From NCBI GenBank assembly GCA_907165135.1, contig OU015570.1:186001-250000 (forward strand): DNA of 64,000 bases. Direction: 5' to 3'. A program made the position numbers and the translations under genes. Below are positions 1 through 10,217 of the stretch, one piece after another. The first letter of the stretch is position 1, and every line of letters starts with the position of its first letter. The notes below the pieces were generated by a model. That model saw only the letters and a list, made by a program, of their open reading frames with translations, was not told the origin of the DNA and did not search any database. The DNA is from Oikopleura dioica (taxonomy: Eukaryota; Chordata; Appendicularia; Copelata; Oikopleuridae).

Positions 1-49
1 CCGTCCTTCACGAATTCCTGGATACCATAAAGGTTGCGATTTTGAGGAC

Positions 50-741
50 TCAGAAAGACTCGGAAGAAATTTTGGACGTATTTGCGCGGAGTCGGTGCTT
101 GAATGCTTCGAAAACGTCGGTTTCTGGGCTTTCATCGCTCGAATAAAATAAGTATTTCAAGATATAGTGGATGTCCGCATCATCAATTTTGCGCAAGCGA
201 CGGCCTTCTGGCTCCTCAATGTTATCCATATCATAAAGCTGCTTTTCTTTTAGCTCCAGCGCTTCTGCAAAATGACCTCTTGTCATGAGTTGAGGGTGGT
301 TTTCTCTTGCGTATTTCTTCGAAATTCTATTGAAATATGAGAGATATTTCCGAACTGTTTCATCAGCGCAGCCTCCGAGAAATTCTTCTGGCAAGCAAGC
401 TGCAAGGATCTGGATTTTTCCCTTCTTCGAAACAGAATGCCAGTGTTTCGCAATATGCGCATTGAAGGAGTTTTCAGGAAGATGAATTGCGCGTGTCTCA
501 TAGAAGATGTTCATTTGATCACTCATTTCGCGCGATACTTTCTCAACCACTTTTTTCTTCGCGCCTCCAAGATGGCTCATTGTTTCTCCAAATGATTCTC
601 TTGTCGAATTGAGAATCTCGTTTTGTTCATCTTCATCTGTTGAATTATCAATAGTCGCTTGAGGAATAAATTCCTGACTGGAACCGGAAGAACTATGCGA
701 AGAAGACGAGGATCGTTCCGTTTCAGAACCAGCCTCAAGTC
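50..741 (-). CDS. Uncharacterised protein fragment, acidic Ser-rich start
   Basis: I do not recognise this protein. The frame is open from a possible 3' splice site (..TTTAAG, read on the minus strand near 742) to a stop at 50. It opens with a Ser/Glu-rich acidic stretch, then a basic patch (GGAKKKVVEKVSRE), then about 120 residues of mixed helix-like sequence ending SSESF. A start at the first Met gives 176 residues (50-580), but the open frame continues about 53 codons upstream without a stop, so this is probably an internal or terminal exon. The two-finger ORF at 810-1199 lies just upstream on the same strand and may be the same gene; I could not find a convincing junction. No transposase or reverse transcriptase motif is visible. 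Confidence 0.5.
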
Positions 742-809
742 CTTAAATGACGATAAAAATTTTGCGCAAAATTAAAATGATTACCGGCTAAGTTTTCTGT
801 CAATGACTG

Positions 810-1199
810 CTACGACTCAAAATTTTGCGCATTCTTATTGGCGTCAAGAATCTCTTTTGCTTTTGCGCAAAAATTGTAGTGGAGGAGAAGGTACCCATCT
901 TTATTCAGGTTTCTCTCGCCGCAAAAAGAACATGTTGGTCCTTCTTGGAACTTTACGTGATTTCTGAGAGCGGAAACATCTATCTTCTTTGTTTCTTCGA
1001 AAATTTGTCGTGTTCTCTCGCATGCATTGTAGTGATCGAGAACATCTTGTTTGATGGAACCATGAAGCACTGCTTTTGCTTTCGTAAGAGTATCGCCGCA
1101 AACATGGCATTTTCTCAAGGGTTCTTTCGACGATTTTTTAATGTCCTTGTGACTTATGAAAACCTTCAGGCTTTCGTAATTTTCGAATGGGTACTGCAT
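810..1199 (-). CDS. Putative two-zinc-finger protein exon
   Basis: A minus-strand reading frame follows a good-looking 3' splice site (TTTACTTTCAG, minus strand, near 1205), with ATG at 1199. Two similar cysteine/histidine modules are visible: CHVCGDT..DHYNAC and CSFCGER..LHYNFC, each Cys-x2-Cys, a spacer, then His-x3-Cys. This is a C2HC-like arrangement, about 45 residues apart. The stop is at 810-812. The protein family is not recognised. A short minus-strand gap separates it from the acidic ORF at 50-741, which may be its next exon. It could equally be part of a DNA-transposon protein, since such fingers are common there. Confidence 0.45.
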   Translation of the reverse strand: MQYPFENYESLKVFISHKDIKKSSKEPLRKCHVCGDTLTKAKAVLHGSIKQDVLDHYNACERTRQIFEETKKIDVSALRNHVKFQEGPTCSFCGERNLNKDGYLLLHYNFCAKAKEILDANKNAQNFES

Positions 1200-1235
1200 T
1201 TCAGTCTGAAAGTAAATCGTATAAAAGATGCGCAA

Positions 1236-1978
1236 TATTTCTCTTGGATACAGGCTAAAGATTTAAGAAGAGAAAACGCAATCCTCGTGGGTGCTCTGCG
1301 GAGACGATCGCGCGAAGATGATCGCGCTGGAACAAGCGCGCTGATTTGATAGGCCAGAACCAATCATCAATGAGACAGATTTGAAATATCCGTTTTTGCG
1401 CATTATTTTTAAATAGAAGTATTAATAAATAAATGCGCAAATAGAAAAATGCGCAAATATATTTGTTGCGCAAATTTATTACGAAATAATATTTGACAGG
1501 GTTAAAAAAAGGTTGGAAAAGCGATAAAAAAGGGATTAAAAAGAGTTTTTGATGTCATTTTCTTAATCTACGCCAAAAACTACCCTAAGGCGATGATTTT
1601 ATTGAAAAATTTCAATTTCGAAAGAAAAGGGTTGAAAAAAGGGATGAAAGGGGTTGAAAAGTAGATGCTGACCTAGAGCTCGAGGAGACGATCATTTTCA
1701 TGTATCGCATGCCCCTCTAGCTCAGAGCACGTGGAAATGCGGGCGTAGGAGCGATTCGGTACTTTTGGGACTTCAATCACGTGCGATGACGTCATTATTT
1801 CGAAATTTTCAAGATTTTTTCGGTTTTTCTAGCGTAACTTTTTACGCTCTTTCGAATGAGCCAATAAAAAAGGGGGTAAAAATTTCACTCAGAAATCCTT
1901 ATCGAAAATCGTCTTTATTGATATCTTTTCTAGAAAGGTAGCAATATACCCTCATAAATTTAAGAGCTGAACAAATCA
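1236..1978. other. AT-rich spacer with TGCGCAAAT words
   Basis: No gene is seen. The word TGCGCAAA(T) recurs several times between about 1390 and 1475, and similar GCGCAAA words are scattered through the first 1.2 kb. From 1510 to 1650 runs of the type GGTTGAAAAA repeat loosely. A TGACGTCAT octamer lies near 1788. Confidence 0.4.
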
Positions 1979-2042
1979 GTGTAGCTGAGTGAATAGTGAT
2001 CCCGCTTAGTAAGCGCTGGGCGCGAGCTCGATTCCCCTTTTT
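1979..2042 (+). repeat. tRNA-derived SINE head (Pol III boxes)
   Basis: GTAGCTGAGTGAATAGTG matches an A box and GCGAGCTCGATTCCCC matches a B box, at tRNA-like spacing. Between them a 3-bp stem closes the 7-nt loop TTAGTAA, which would put AGT (Thr) in the anticodon place. The acceptor stem does not pair and a T-run follows at once. This reads as a decayed tRNA-like SINE promoter, not a functional tRNA gene. Confidence 0.5.
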
Positions 2043-2378
2043 TCTTTTTTTTCCATTCATTCGTGTGTGGTCTCTTGTTTTTTATTGAAAAAATTCTTAT
2101 TCTTATGCACCATCAAATAGACAAAACACCACCAAAATTATTTTTATTTAGTTTTTCCATTGCTTTGGTCAAAAGTGAGAAAGCGGTGAGGACATTTATG
2201 GCTGAGACAACAGCGCCAATTTTTGGCCAAAAGATGTCACAGGGGGTAGAGACATCTTTTTTTCCCGGGCAATGCTTTACTTTCATCGGTAGTTTTCTCA
2301 AACAGAAGTACATTTGAGTATATATTTGAGCACTCAACTTGTCAATTTAATTCTAGGGACTCGCAATCGCAAGTGTGC
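2043..2378. other. Spacer, no supported gene
   Basis: A minus-strand open frame of 74 codons (2113-2337) contains a plausible peptide but no recognisable motif. It might be a further exon of the neighbouring minus-strand ORF at 2379-2795; nothing in the sequence proves it. Confidence 0.25.
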
Positions 2379-2795
2379 TTAGATCTTGCCGTCTCTACTG
2401 TTGAGCTGAATGTTGTCACAAATAAATTCCCGAAGGCTCAAGAACTGTCTGCATAAACCCACGTTGTTATTGACCTCGACACACAGGTTGAAGATCAATC
2501 TTGGTGCTGTGCGAGAAGGTACTTTACCAGCATCACAACCGGAGATCGTCTCTTCTATGCACTCCAAAAGTCTTGGAAACGTGTTCCTTATGTCCAACAA
2601 CTCTAGCTCTTCGTAAATTTTCGCTCCCAGAGCACACGTTGTTTTTGCGAGCAGCGCTTCCTGGTCATCTACCGCCTCTTCTTGCGATAGGCAAGATTTT
2701 TGAACCATTTGCTCTGCCATCCGTCTCAGACTGTACTCTTCGGATTCTTCGAGCTTTTGTATCTCTTCATTGATTGAATTCGGAGTAAGAGGTCA
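2379..2795 (-). CDS. Uncharacterised helical protein fragment
   Basis: The open frame runs from about 2795 to a stop at 2379; the first Met is at 2720 (113 residues). The sequence is rich in Glu and Leu upstream (INEEIQKLEESEEY) and then reads LLAKTTCALG..IYEELELLDIRNT and RLIFNLCVEVNNN, a pattern of amphipathic helices reminiscent of armadillo/HEAT repeats. I cannot assign a family. Upstream extension without a Met suggests an internal exon. Amino-acid composition is not that of the surrounding repeats, so it is probably real coding sequence or a recent relic. Confidence 0.4.
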
Positions 2796-3043
2796 AAAAA
2801 AGAAAAAGAGTTCTTCCAATATTTCCAACGATTATTTTTTGGAAACAATCGAAAACTTTCATTTTCTTTGAATAGCTTTCTAAAGTGATAAAAATAATTT
2901 CAATTGGTCTTGACTATTAAAAAGCCTAAGTCAGGCCTCTGAGATAATTCGACGACTGTTAACTTAACAAAAAAAATTATATAAAAACCATGAAAAAATT
3001 AAAAATAGAGACAATATAAATTTTAACATGAGATGGAGGTGGG

Positions 3044-3463
3044 TTGGGTTGGGGACGAAAGGAAACATTATTAAGCAGCACTTTGGCACTCTGTTTTATG
3101 TTTGGAATTCCGAAAACAATCCGTTTGGATAACCACACTTCGTTCACGTCACCCGAATTTCAAGACGCAATCGGACGAATGAGAATCAGTCTGAGTTATA
3201 CCTCTTCAAGAAATTCGCCAGCAAATGGTTGCTGTGAAAGGCATATAAGATGCATACAAGAGCATCTAAGGGTATTAAATTTGAAAAACGTATTACCTCC
3301 AAATGAAACAATTACCCAGCTAGAACTTCAAGCTCTTCTAGAATATATCTGTTTTGAAATGAACATGACGCGCAGCGAGAAAAAGGAAAATCCTATAAAA
3401 ATTCTTACAGGTATAAAGCCCTATCTCGAAGTATATATTCCAGGTGAACTAAATAAAATATAA
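3044..3463 (+). pseudogene. Retroelement integrase core fragment
   Basis: The frame contains the second half of an integrase (rve) core: FGIPKTIRLDNHTSFTSPEF carries the second catalytic Asp, and SPANGCCERHIRCIQEHLR carries the catalytic Glu 39 residues beyond it. The first catalytic Asp is not present, so the element is truncated on its 5' side. The frame ends at 3463 but related coding continues in broken frames to about 4130. Just upstream (3030-3056) lies a G-rich tract with four runs of three or more G. The clade (Ty3 or BEL) is not certain. Confidence 0.65.
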
Positions 3464-4137
3464 AGCTATAAAATCAAATAAGCAAGGAAAGCGGCTAGCA
3501 ATTTTAAGAAAATCGATTCAAGAAAACTGAAAAAAGAAATAAAAAAAAGCCGAGAAGTACCCAGAAGGAGTGGAGCCTATATAAATTAAGGAAGGAAATT
3601 TAGTAAGCATTGTAAAGCAACCAACTCCAAACAAACCAAAACGGGAAGAACACAAATTTTCAAAGAAAGTTTACCTGGAAGTAGAAGTCTATCAGAAATA
3701 TGGCACTCTTAAATATAAGAGAAAAAAGATTAAATTTCGAAGAGCGATTAAATGAAAACGGAGGTGCGAATAATCAATACAAAGAGAATAAAAGACAGAG
3801 AAGCAGTAATCGAATGTCTTAGAGGAGATATCAAGAATGAAGAGACAAAAGGAATATTACTAATATTATATTAGTCGACATAGTGCAAGAAGAAGCAGAG
3901 AGAAAAGAGGAAATAAAAGAAAAAGAGATGCGAAAACCAAGCCGAATAAATAAAAAAAATACTTTTAGGGTTGACGAACCAGGTGAAGTTAAAAAGATGA
4001 CTCATTAGATCCCGGAAGATGAGGTCGATAATCCTCGAAAGACTGAGAGTGTGGGGTTGAAAAATACACTCTTCCCAATTAGCGTCAATCCTTTGACGCT
4101 CTTAGATTGTCCTTATGGTTATCCACTAGGCTATACA
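3464..4137 (+). pseudogene. Degenerate C-terminal tail of the same retroelement
   Basis: Lysine-rich broken frames continue from the integrase core. One piece reads EGNLVSIVKQPTPNKP, which resembles the post-core part of integrases, followed by a basic segment and a piece with KPSRINKKNTF. Many stops are present. No LTR could be recognised at the downstream edge. Confidence 0.35.
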
Positions 4138-4147
4138 CTTGAACCGA

Positions 4148-4941
4148 CTATTTAACTGCTCTACTTACTGTATCTAAGACACTACTAGAACTCTCGACGG
4201 CTTCGTCAAGCTTGTCGTTTACAGTTTCTACCACTTCTTCAAGTTTCTCGATTCTTTTTCTTTCCAGTTCTATTTCGGCAGCAAGAACTGCAGCTCTTGC
4301 TCTTGATTTAGCATAGACAACACCGGTGTATACGTAGGATCCAGCTATGGCGACTCCTCCGATGACTGCACCTCCTGCCATTGCTGCGCGACGATTTCGA
4401 GTTTGCACCGGGCTTTTTGGTAGTCCATTCTTCAGGTATTCTTCAAACGTTATGGGAAAATGCTTCCTTGAACGAATCAAACGGTTGGCGTGGTCGGATA
4501 GGGTTCTTTGGGAATCCGTCTTTCAGGTTTTCTTCGTATGTCAATGGATTCTCGGGATAGGCGTTCTTGAATGAGTTTAAACATTTGCAGCCGCTTGAGT
4601 CGAGCTTGTGCTTCCAGCTCATGGTCAAATATTCCCCATGAAACTTTTTATTACCTAGTCGAATGTCCTGAATCAAGATGGCAATCCTCGGTTGTTTCGT
4701 TGAAGTCGGTTCCGTTTCGGCCTAAGAAATTTGTAGGCTTGGTTTCCAGCAAGTCGTCCTCCCCACAGTCAGCGTTGAGGGCTCTTCGAAATTTCTCTCT
4801 CGGGCTGTCCAGAAGCACATTGACTCTAACGGGAATATCGGCGTCATACAGTTCTTTTCCTCTTTTGTGGACATTTTTTGTCCCAAAATTTTCGAAAAAT
4901 GTCCACAAACTTGGGCAACGTCTTCCGAAAAAATGTCCCAT
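4148..4941 (-). CDS. Two-exon gene with one hydrophobic segment; frameshifted
   Basis: Family not recognised. Exon 1 (about 4941-4655) ends ..LDSGHST and exon 2 starts at 4617; the 37-bp intron (4618-4654) has GTAATA..GAG borders and joining preserves frame. Exon 2 carries a duplicated motif of the form TYEENLKDGFPKNP and TFEEYLKNGLPKSP, then a small-residue hydrophobic stretch (AAMAGGAVIGGVAIAG) that could span a membrane, then a coiled-coil-like region (ELERKRIEKLEEVVETV). The two motif copies are in different frames: a run of four T near 4455 is one base longer than the frame needs. Either a pseudogene or an assembly error. Exon 1's upstream part runs into repeat sequence, so the true start is unknown. 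Confidence 0.5.
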
Positions 4942-5260
4942 CGAACTCGCTTAAAATTTTTTTTCGAGATTTGAGTACGCCGAATGGTTTTCTAGACTTT
5001 GCATTTATGCTCCTGAAAGACTGACAAAGGCTCATTTGTCTCTAGTTCAACCTTAAATTTTGTTTTTTTTTTCGTAAACAATGAACAACTCGATCTTGAT
5101 TAGCAAGAATTAATCTCAACACAAAAAAAATTGTCTTTTTTATTTCTTTCCGCGAAAAAATGTCCACAAACTTGGAACAGCATCTTTTATAAAGTGTCCC
5201 ACTTAAAGGCCTTACAATGGAAAAAATATCCACAAACTTGGGGTCCACAAAAAAGGAAAA
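4860..5260. repeat. Repeat with TGTCCACAAACTTGG words
   Basis: The word TGTCCACAAACTTGG or a close variant occurs near 4903, 5161 and 5230, with GGACATTTTT/AAAAATGTCC partners. The same GGACATTTTTG core is seen in MITE copies near 30660 and 31960, so this is probably a third, decayed copy of that family. Confidence 0.35.
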
Positions 5261-5646
5261 AAACTGTATGTCCAAAGAGGCTCGTTCTCTCGAAAAAGAA
5301 CACCATAAGAATAATCGAAGGTGTAATTGTAGCTGTTAGCCGTCGAAAAAATGATTGTGAGTAATATCATTTTGGCTTGTTCTGAATCTTTGACCGCTGC
5401 TGGCTGCATTTAAAGGCTGCTCCGGCGCACTCTTTTCCGCATCATCTGTTATCTTTGTAGGTAATCGGCGGGTCACGGGGTCAGTTGAAGATCAATTTTC
5501 CGGTCGCAGTTGGTTCCAAGGTGGTTTGGTCTGTTTTTTCTCCGAAAATCGTAATTATGACGAAAATGGAATAAGTTTTTCTCCTCTGAGATCTAGTGGA
5601 AGTCACCGACGATGATGTTTAAGGGCTGTAATTGATGAAAAGTTTA
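5261..5646. other. Spacer, no gene seen
   Basis: Ordinary AT-rich sequence. The stretch 5560-5640 resembles sequence near 59590-59640, which suggests element G1 inserted into an older repeat. Confidence 0.3.
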
Positions 5647-6006
5647 CAGTAGGTTCCGGCAAGTGGTTTGGGGTGGTCAACTTGAAGCGGTCTTATATAT
5701 ACCCTCGTGATCCCTATGATCTGGGGATTATAAAAATGTATGACTCATCACCATACGAGTTGGGAATAGGATTCTAGAGCCATTTGAAGTTCCAAAAAAT
5801 GAAATTTTTTGTTTTCTCTTTTTGTTAAAAATAAGTGCCCAAGGGGGTTTTAAGGCACGCAGATTTCAAAAAATATTGTCTCAAAAGCGCCCGAGGGCAT
5901 TTTTCATTGATATCAGACGAAAAATATATTTTTTTTCTTCAGAAAAATGATCAAAAACCTTCGTTATTTTCAACGCTTTTTTAACAAATTGCGTTGTGAA
6001 TTCCCC

Positions 6007-7074
6007 CCTTCCCTGGCTTTTAATTAAATTTGGGCTTGACGGCCCGAAGGGCCGTTTCCCCCCCTTCCCTGGCTTTTAATTTTATTTGGGCTTGACGGCC
6101 CGAAGGGCCGTTTCCCCTTCCTGGCTTTTAATTTTATTTGGGCTTGACGGCCCGAAGGGCCGTTTCCCCTTCCCTGGCTTTTAATTAAATTTGGGCTTGA
6201 CGGCCCCAAGGGCCGTTTCCCCTTCCCTGGCTTTTAATTTAATTTGGGCTTGACGGCCCCAAGGGCCGTTTCCCCCCCTTCCCTGGCTTTTAATTAAATT
6301 TGGGCTTGACGGCCCGAAGGGCCGTTTCCCCCCCTTCCCTGGCTTTTAATTAAATTTGGGCTTGACGGCCCGAAGGGCCGTTTCCCCCCCTTCCCTGGCT
6401 TTTAATTAAATTTGGGCTTGACGGCCCGAAGGGCCGTTTCCCCCCCTTCCCTGGCTTTTAATTTTATTTGGGCTTGACGGCCCGAAGGGCCGTTTCCCCC
6501 TTCCCTGGCTTTTAATTTTATTTGGGCTTGACGGCCCGAAGGGCCGTTTCCCCTTCCCTGGCTTTTAATTCAATTTGGGCTTGACGGCCCCAAGGGCCGT
6601 TTCCCCCCTTCCCTGGCTTTTAATTTAATTTGGGCTTGACGGCCCCAAGGGCCGTTTCCCCCTTCCCTGGCTTTTAATTAAATTTGGGCTTGACGGCCCG
6701 AAGGGCCGTTTCCCCCTTCCCTGGCTTTTAATTAAATTTGGGCTTGACGGCCCGAAGGGCCCTCCCCCTTCCCTGGCTTTTAATTTAATTTGGGCTTGAC
6801 GGCCCGAAGGGCCGTTTCCCCCTTCCCTGGCTTTTAATTAAATTTGGGCTTGACGGCCCGAAGGGCCCTTCCCCCTTCCCTGGCTTTTAATTAAATTTGG
6901 GCTTGACGGCCCGAAGGGCCGTTTCCCCCTTCCCTGGCTTTTAATAAAATTTGGGCTTGACGGCCCCAAGGGCCGTTTCCCCCCTTCCCTGGCTTTTAAT
7001 AAAATTTGGGCTTGACGGCCCCAAGGGCCGTTTCCCCCCCCTTCCCTGGCTTTTAATTAAATTTGGGCTTGACA
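6007..7074. repeat. Palindromic minisatellite array 1 (about 19 units)
   Basis: Units of roughly 53-60 bp are arranged head to tail: TTCCCTGGCTTTTAATT, then AAATTTGGGCTTGACGG, then CCCGAAGGGCCGTTTCCCC. Each unit holds the hairpin GACGGCCCGAAGGGCCGTC-like palindrome (8-bp arm, short loop; the arm is shortened to GGCCCGAAGGGCC where the unit ends in TTT). Variation is limited to the C-run length, AAATT/TTTAT and CGAAG/CCAAG. Long open frames here are periodic artefacts. Confidence 0.9.
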
Positions 7075-7278
7075 TAACAGGGAACTTAAAAATTCAAGAC
7101 TGAGTTGATCAATTTCAGTTTTGTCCCCATCCCCCCACACCCATATTTTATGAAATCTGAATCGTTCCAATTTCGAAAATCGTTATGGTTTTTATATAAC
7201 CGGATTCTTTTTCAGAATTCCAAAATAATTTTCATTATTATTCTTTGTTATGATTTATATGATTAATGTGAAGTTTAT

Positions 7279-7317
7279 TGCATATCGATTTCGGCCCTTT
7301 AGACCATCTTCAGTGCA
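7279..7317 (-). ncRNA. Hammerhead-like ribozyme motif (Penelope type)
   Basis: Read on the minus strand: TGCA, CTGAAGA, T, GGTC, loop TAAAG, GGCC, GAAA, TCGAT, A, TGCA. Stem I pairs TGCA with TGCA, stem II pairs GGTC with GGCC (one G-U), and the palindrome ATCGAT stands in stem III position, as in minimal type I hammerheads of Penelope-like elements. One extra base (T) sits between CUGANGA and stem II, so activity is uncertain. AATAAA follows directly. Confidence 0.6.
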
Positions 7318-7500
7318 AAGAGAACTAGAAAAAGAGGAAATGTATCCCAAACGTAACTCCTCGTAACTCCTTTCTAAGCAAGGAGGACTTTCCCAAGGCT
7401 GAAATATCGTATTTCAACCTCGAAAACCTTAAATATCTTACGATTCCCAACTCGACAAAGAGTGATTGACACTCCTATTTGTAGATTAGAGTCTGCGCTA

Positions 7501-8213
7501 TTATAATAAACTTTACATTGTAAACACTGTGCTTGTTCATCTCGCATTATGAAAAGTTTGCTTCCTTTTTCTTTTTTTTGTTTGGCACGACGATTAAATT
7601 TCAAAAATTGTAACCGGTTACAAATTTTTGAGTTTCGAAATTCTCTAGAATGCTGATGATTCATCGTAGACAGCATCCAGATAGCCGAAAATGTGCCTTC
7701 TGCCAATCACTATCGGCTGTTTATTGCAGAAATTGATTATCGTTTATCTTCATAATTTTATAGTCCAGACAAGTTTTCAGTTTTCGCCTTGTTATGACTC
7801 TCGCTTTTCCGGATTTTTTCCATTTTCTAGAATACCAATGAGTCATCGTAGGAATTAAGAAGACTGATAGGAGTGAAGATCGTTTTCCAAGGATTTGTTC
7901 GTGCGTTTAGAATTGCTGGTTTGACTTCTTGAAGCGATTCTTTGTGTTTTCAAAAAGGTGTATATTGATATACACTTTTTCCGAAATTATGTCATCACAT
8001 ACAAATTTTTTCTCCATTTGTGTTCTAGAATCGTTGGGAATGACGTCATCATGCTTCCAAAGGACTCAAAATAACGATCTCTGCGAGATCTTCCGTTTGC
8101 GTGTCTCCAAAATTTCGTAGAATAAGACGATTCTATTCTACAGCATGATTCCCAATCGTCTACGCAAAATTTTTCGGGTTGATGATGAGGTTTCCGCTTA
8201 TTGTACATGCAAA
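7501..8213. other. Spacer downstream of decayed gypsy element
   Basis: No gene seen. Two stretches repeat loosely around 7620-7650 and 7810-7850 (GTTTCG..TTCTAGAATNC..ATGA.TCATCGTAG) and a TGTATATTGATATACA palindrome lies at 7960-7976. This could hold a degraded 3' LTR of the element at 8.2-10.5 kb but I cannot define its ends. Confidence 0.3.
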
Positions 8214-9485
8214 TTATGGGAATTTTTCCAAGGTTTTTTCTTTGACGATCTGGATGATTTGCGTCTTGTCCTTCCCTGTGAAATCAACAACGAGTCCAAG
8301 ATGTTTTGTCAAGACTTTTATCTCGGGGATTATCATTACATTGAGGTACAATTTCCTCTCAAGATGGAGTGAAGAATATTTCATGATGTAGATTACATCA
8401 TCATCCTTGTCCCAGTTGGGCCGGTTTTCTGTAATCCATTTAACGATTTTCTCCAACTTTCGCTGCTTTGAAATGCCTCTTATCGCCGACATTTTGGATA
8501 TCTTCACTTTTATACCGTACTCTCGAAAAAATTTGTCGAGAGTTCTTTCTGCTAGCTCGCTAAACTTTTGAAAAACTGGAGAAACTACCAGGCGAGGTTT
8601 ATCGGGCTGTTCTCCATTCTCTATTATCTGGATAATTTCGGTATCTTCCGATGCGATTGTAAGCGTATCGTCTTTGGCGTCTTCATAAACTGTTGCGTTT
8701 GCTATATCCTCATTATCACTAGAATCTTTGTCTTCATCGACGGCATCATTTTCCGTTGTTTCCATTTCATCGCGAATCGAAGAATTCACCTTATCTTGAG
8801 GAGTCTCGATTTCGTTTGTCTGCGGTACGTTTGAATTTGTTCCTATATCTTCAGCATCTTTGCCGCTTCGTAGAGTCATTCTCGAGAGAATCGGCATGCT
8901 GTAGAATTTTCGTCGCTTTCTTTTTTCGGGTGTCGGGGGAGTAGGTGGATCAGGTTTGGCCGCTTGATTGTTGTCGTGGCGTTGTTTGAGTGGTTTAAGA
9001 TGTGAAATATGACGACTGACGTATTGGTTTGTTTCCAGATTGAGCAATTCAAAACTGAGATTTTGTTCTCGAAAAGACGTTATTCTATAGGGTCCGGTAA
9101 ATTTCTTCAGCCTCTCCTTCGGATCGGTATTTTTGCAAAGAACGAGATCGCCAACCTCAATTTTATGAATTTTCGTGTCTTCGCTGGCTCGTTTTAAATG
9201 ATTTGAAAGTATTCTTTTTTCGACGGCTTGAAAGTCAACTTCGTTTCTGGTTGGTCTCGTTTCATAGGAGTCTCCAGGGTTTTCTCCACAAAATCCAGTC
9301 TCGACCTCGTATGGCGAGAGAGTTGTGACAGAGTGCTTCGCACTATTCATCTGGTGGACAACAAGTGCCAAGTGGTTATCCCAATTTTCCATATCACACA
9401 TCATTTTGAGCCTTGACTTTACAGTGCGATTTCGGTTTTCAATTTCGCCGTTAGTTTGTGGGTAAAAGGCTGGTGACAAATTCAC
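8214..9485 (-). pseudogene. Ty3/gypsy integrase C-terminal half with a long acidic tail and SAP-like end
   Basis: The frame opens in the integrase core at NLSPAFYPQTNGEIENRN (the catalytic Glu region), then has a chromodomain-less C-terminal region with the GPY/F-type motif FTGPYRITSFREQ and SRHISHLKPL. After residue 170 the protein turns into an unusual 250-residue extension: proline-rich, then strongly acidic (EDKDSSDNED, EDAKDDT), then a globular end with LTKHLGLVVDF and GKDKTQIIQIV, whose spacing resembles a SAP-type helix-extended-helix. The start listed is simply where the frame opens; the upstream core is frameshifted. An integrase fused to such a tail is uncommon. Confidence 0.7.
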
Positions 9486-10210
9486 TTTAATGCATTTTCT
9501 TCGATCTTATATTTGGCCATCGATCCAAAAGATGATACCTTCGAATTTCGTAAATAAAGGGATCCATTTCCTGCAGTGCCTTCATTTCTTCCGCTTTTAT
9601 TGTGGAGACGGTAGCAGTTACTCTTGCGATTTGACAAAGGCAGTCAGATACCACCATTTCTTTAGATGGTTTAAGAATTGTCTGAAAATCGAAGTCTCCG
9701 ATTTCTGCAACCCACTTAGCTATCTACGATTTTCTGCTCTTTATCTGATGGGCCCAGTTAACACACGAATAATCGGTGAACCAAAGAAATGGTCGTCCAA
9801 GAAGGTAATGAGACCATTTTTCGAAACCCGTTTTCCGGCGAGTAGCTCCTTTTCGTTTGTGTTATAATTTTGTTGAGGTGCATCAAATTTCTAAGAAAGG
9901 TATGCAACTGGATGAAACGATTGATTTTCCTCGGCTCTATAAAGAAGTACCGCGCCGAGACCTTGATCGTTTGCATCGGTTTCGACCGCGTGTTGACCTT
10001 CGTTTGGAGTCGGAATCTTCAGTTTGTCTATTTTTGAAGCTTTTTCTTCCTTCAATTCTTCTAAAGCTTGTGCGGCCTTGTTTGTCCATTTGTAGCCGTT
10101 TCTTATTGCTAACGTTATTTGCGCTGCTTTTCTTGCGAAATGAGGGATAAAATTTCGATGAGAGTTCAGAAGTCCAAAAATGCTTTTTGCTTCATTCTTG
10201 TTTCTAGGGT
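9486..10210 (-). pseudogene. Ty3/gypsy RNase H region, broken frames
   Basis: On the minus strand the stretch 9985-9947 reads ETDANDQGLGAVL, the first catalytic Asp region of RNase H, followed at 9895-9857 by FDAPQQNYNTNEKELLA, the next conserved block. Upstream (10140-10000) reads GYKWTNKAAQALEELKE, the RT-RNase H tether. Frames are interrupted several times. It lies in the right order between the RT fragment (10218-10525) and the integrase (8214-9485). Confidence 0.7.
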
Positions 10211-10217
10211 GTCGTAT

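Larger units (their letters stand above)
5647..7500 (-). mobile_element. Element G1: minisatellite-bearing TA element, partial copy
   Basis: The left end TA|CAGTAGG.TCCGGCAAG (5645-5665) matches the terminal repeat of G2 (50916-53127) in inverted orientation. From 5647 to about 7500 G1 is colinear, reversed, with 51310-53127: shared unique sequence, then the palindromic minisatellite, then a G-rich/hairpin module (7090-7145), then a Penelope-derived piece with a hammerhead-like motif. The right terminal repeat is not seen, so this copy is truncated or diverged past 7500. It lacks the 398-bp insertion present in G2, so it serves as the empty-site reference. No protein is encoded. Confidence 0.65.

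Noticed and set aside
825-1349. Plus-strand 174-codon gene
   Set aside because: Antisense shadow of the two-finger ORF at 810-1199.
1979-2042. Functional tRNA-Thr(AGT)
   Set aside because: The anticodon stem has only three pairs and there is no acceptor stem, so it is read as a SINE head.
6024-6209. Repeat protein encoded by the minisatellite
   Set aside because: The frame exists only because the unit length is near a multiple of three in places; it breaks whenever the C-run changes length.
6007-7074. CRISPR array
   Set aside because: Units are contiguous with no unique spacers, the repeat is itself most of the period, and the surroundings are eukaryotic retroelements.
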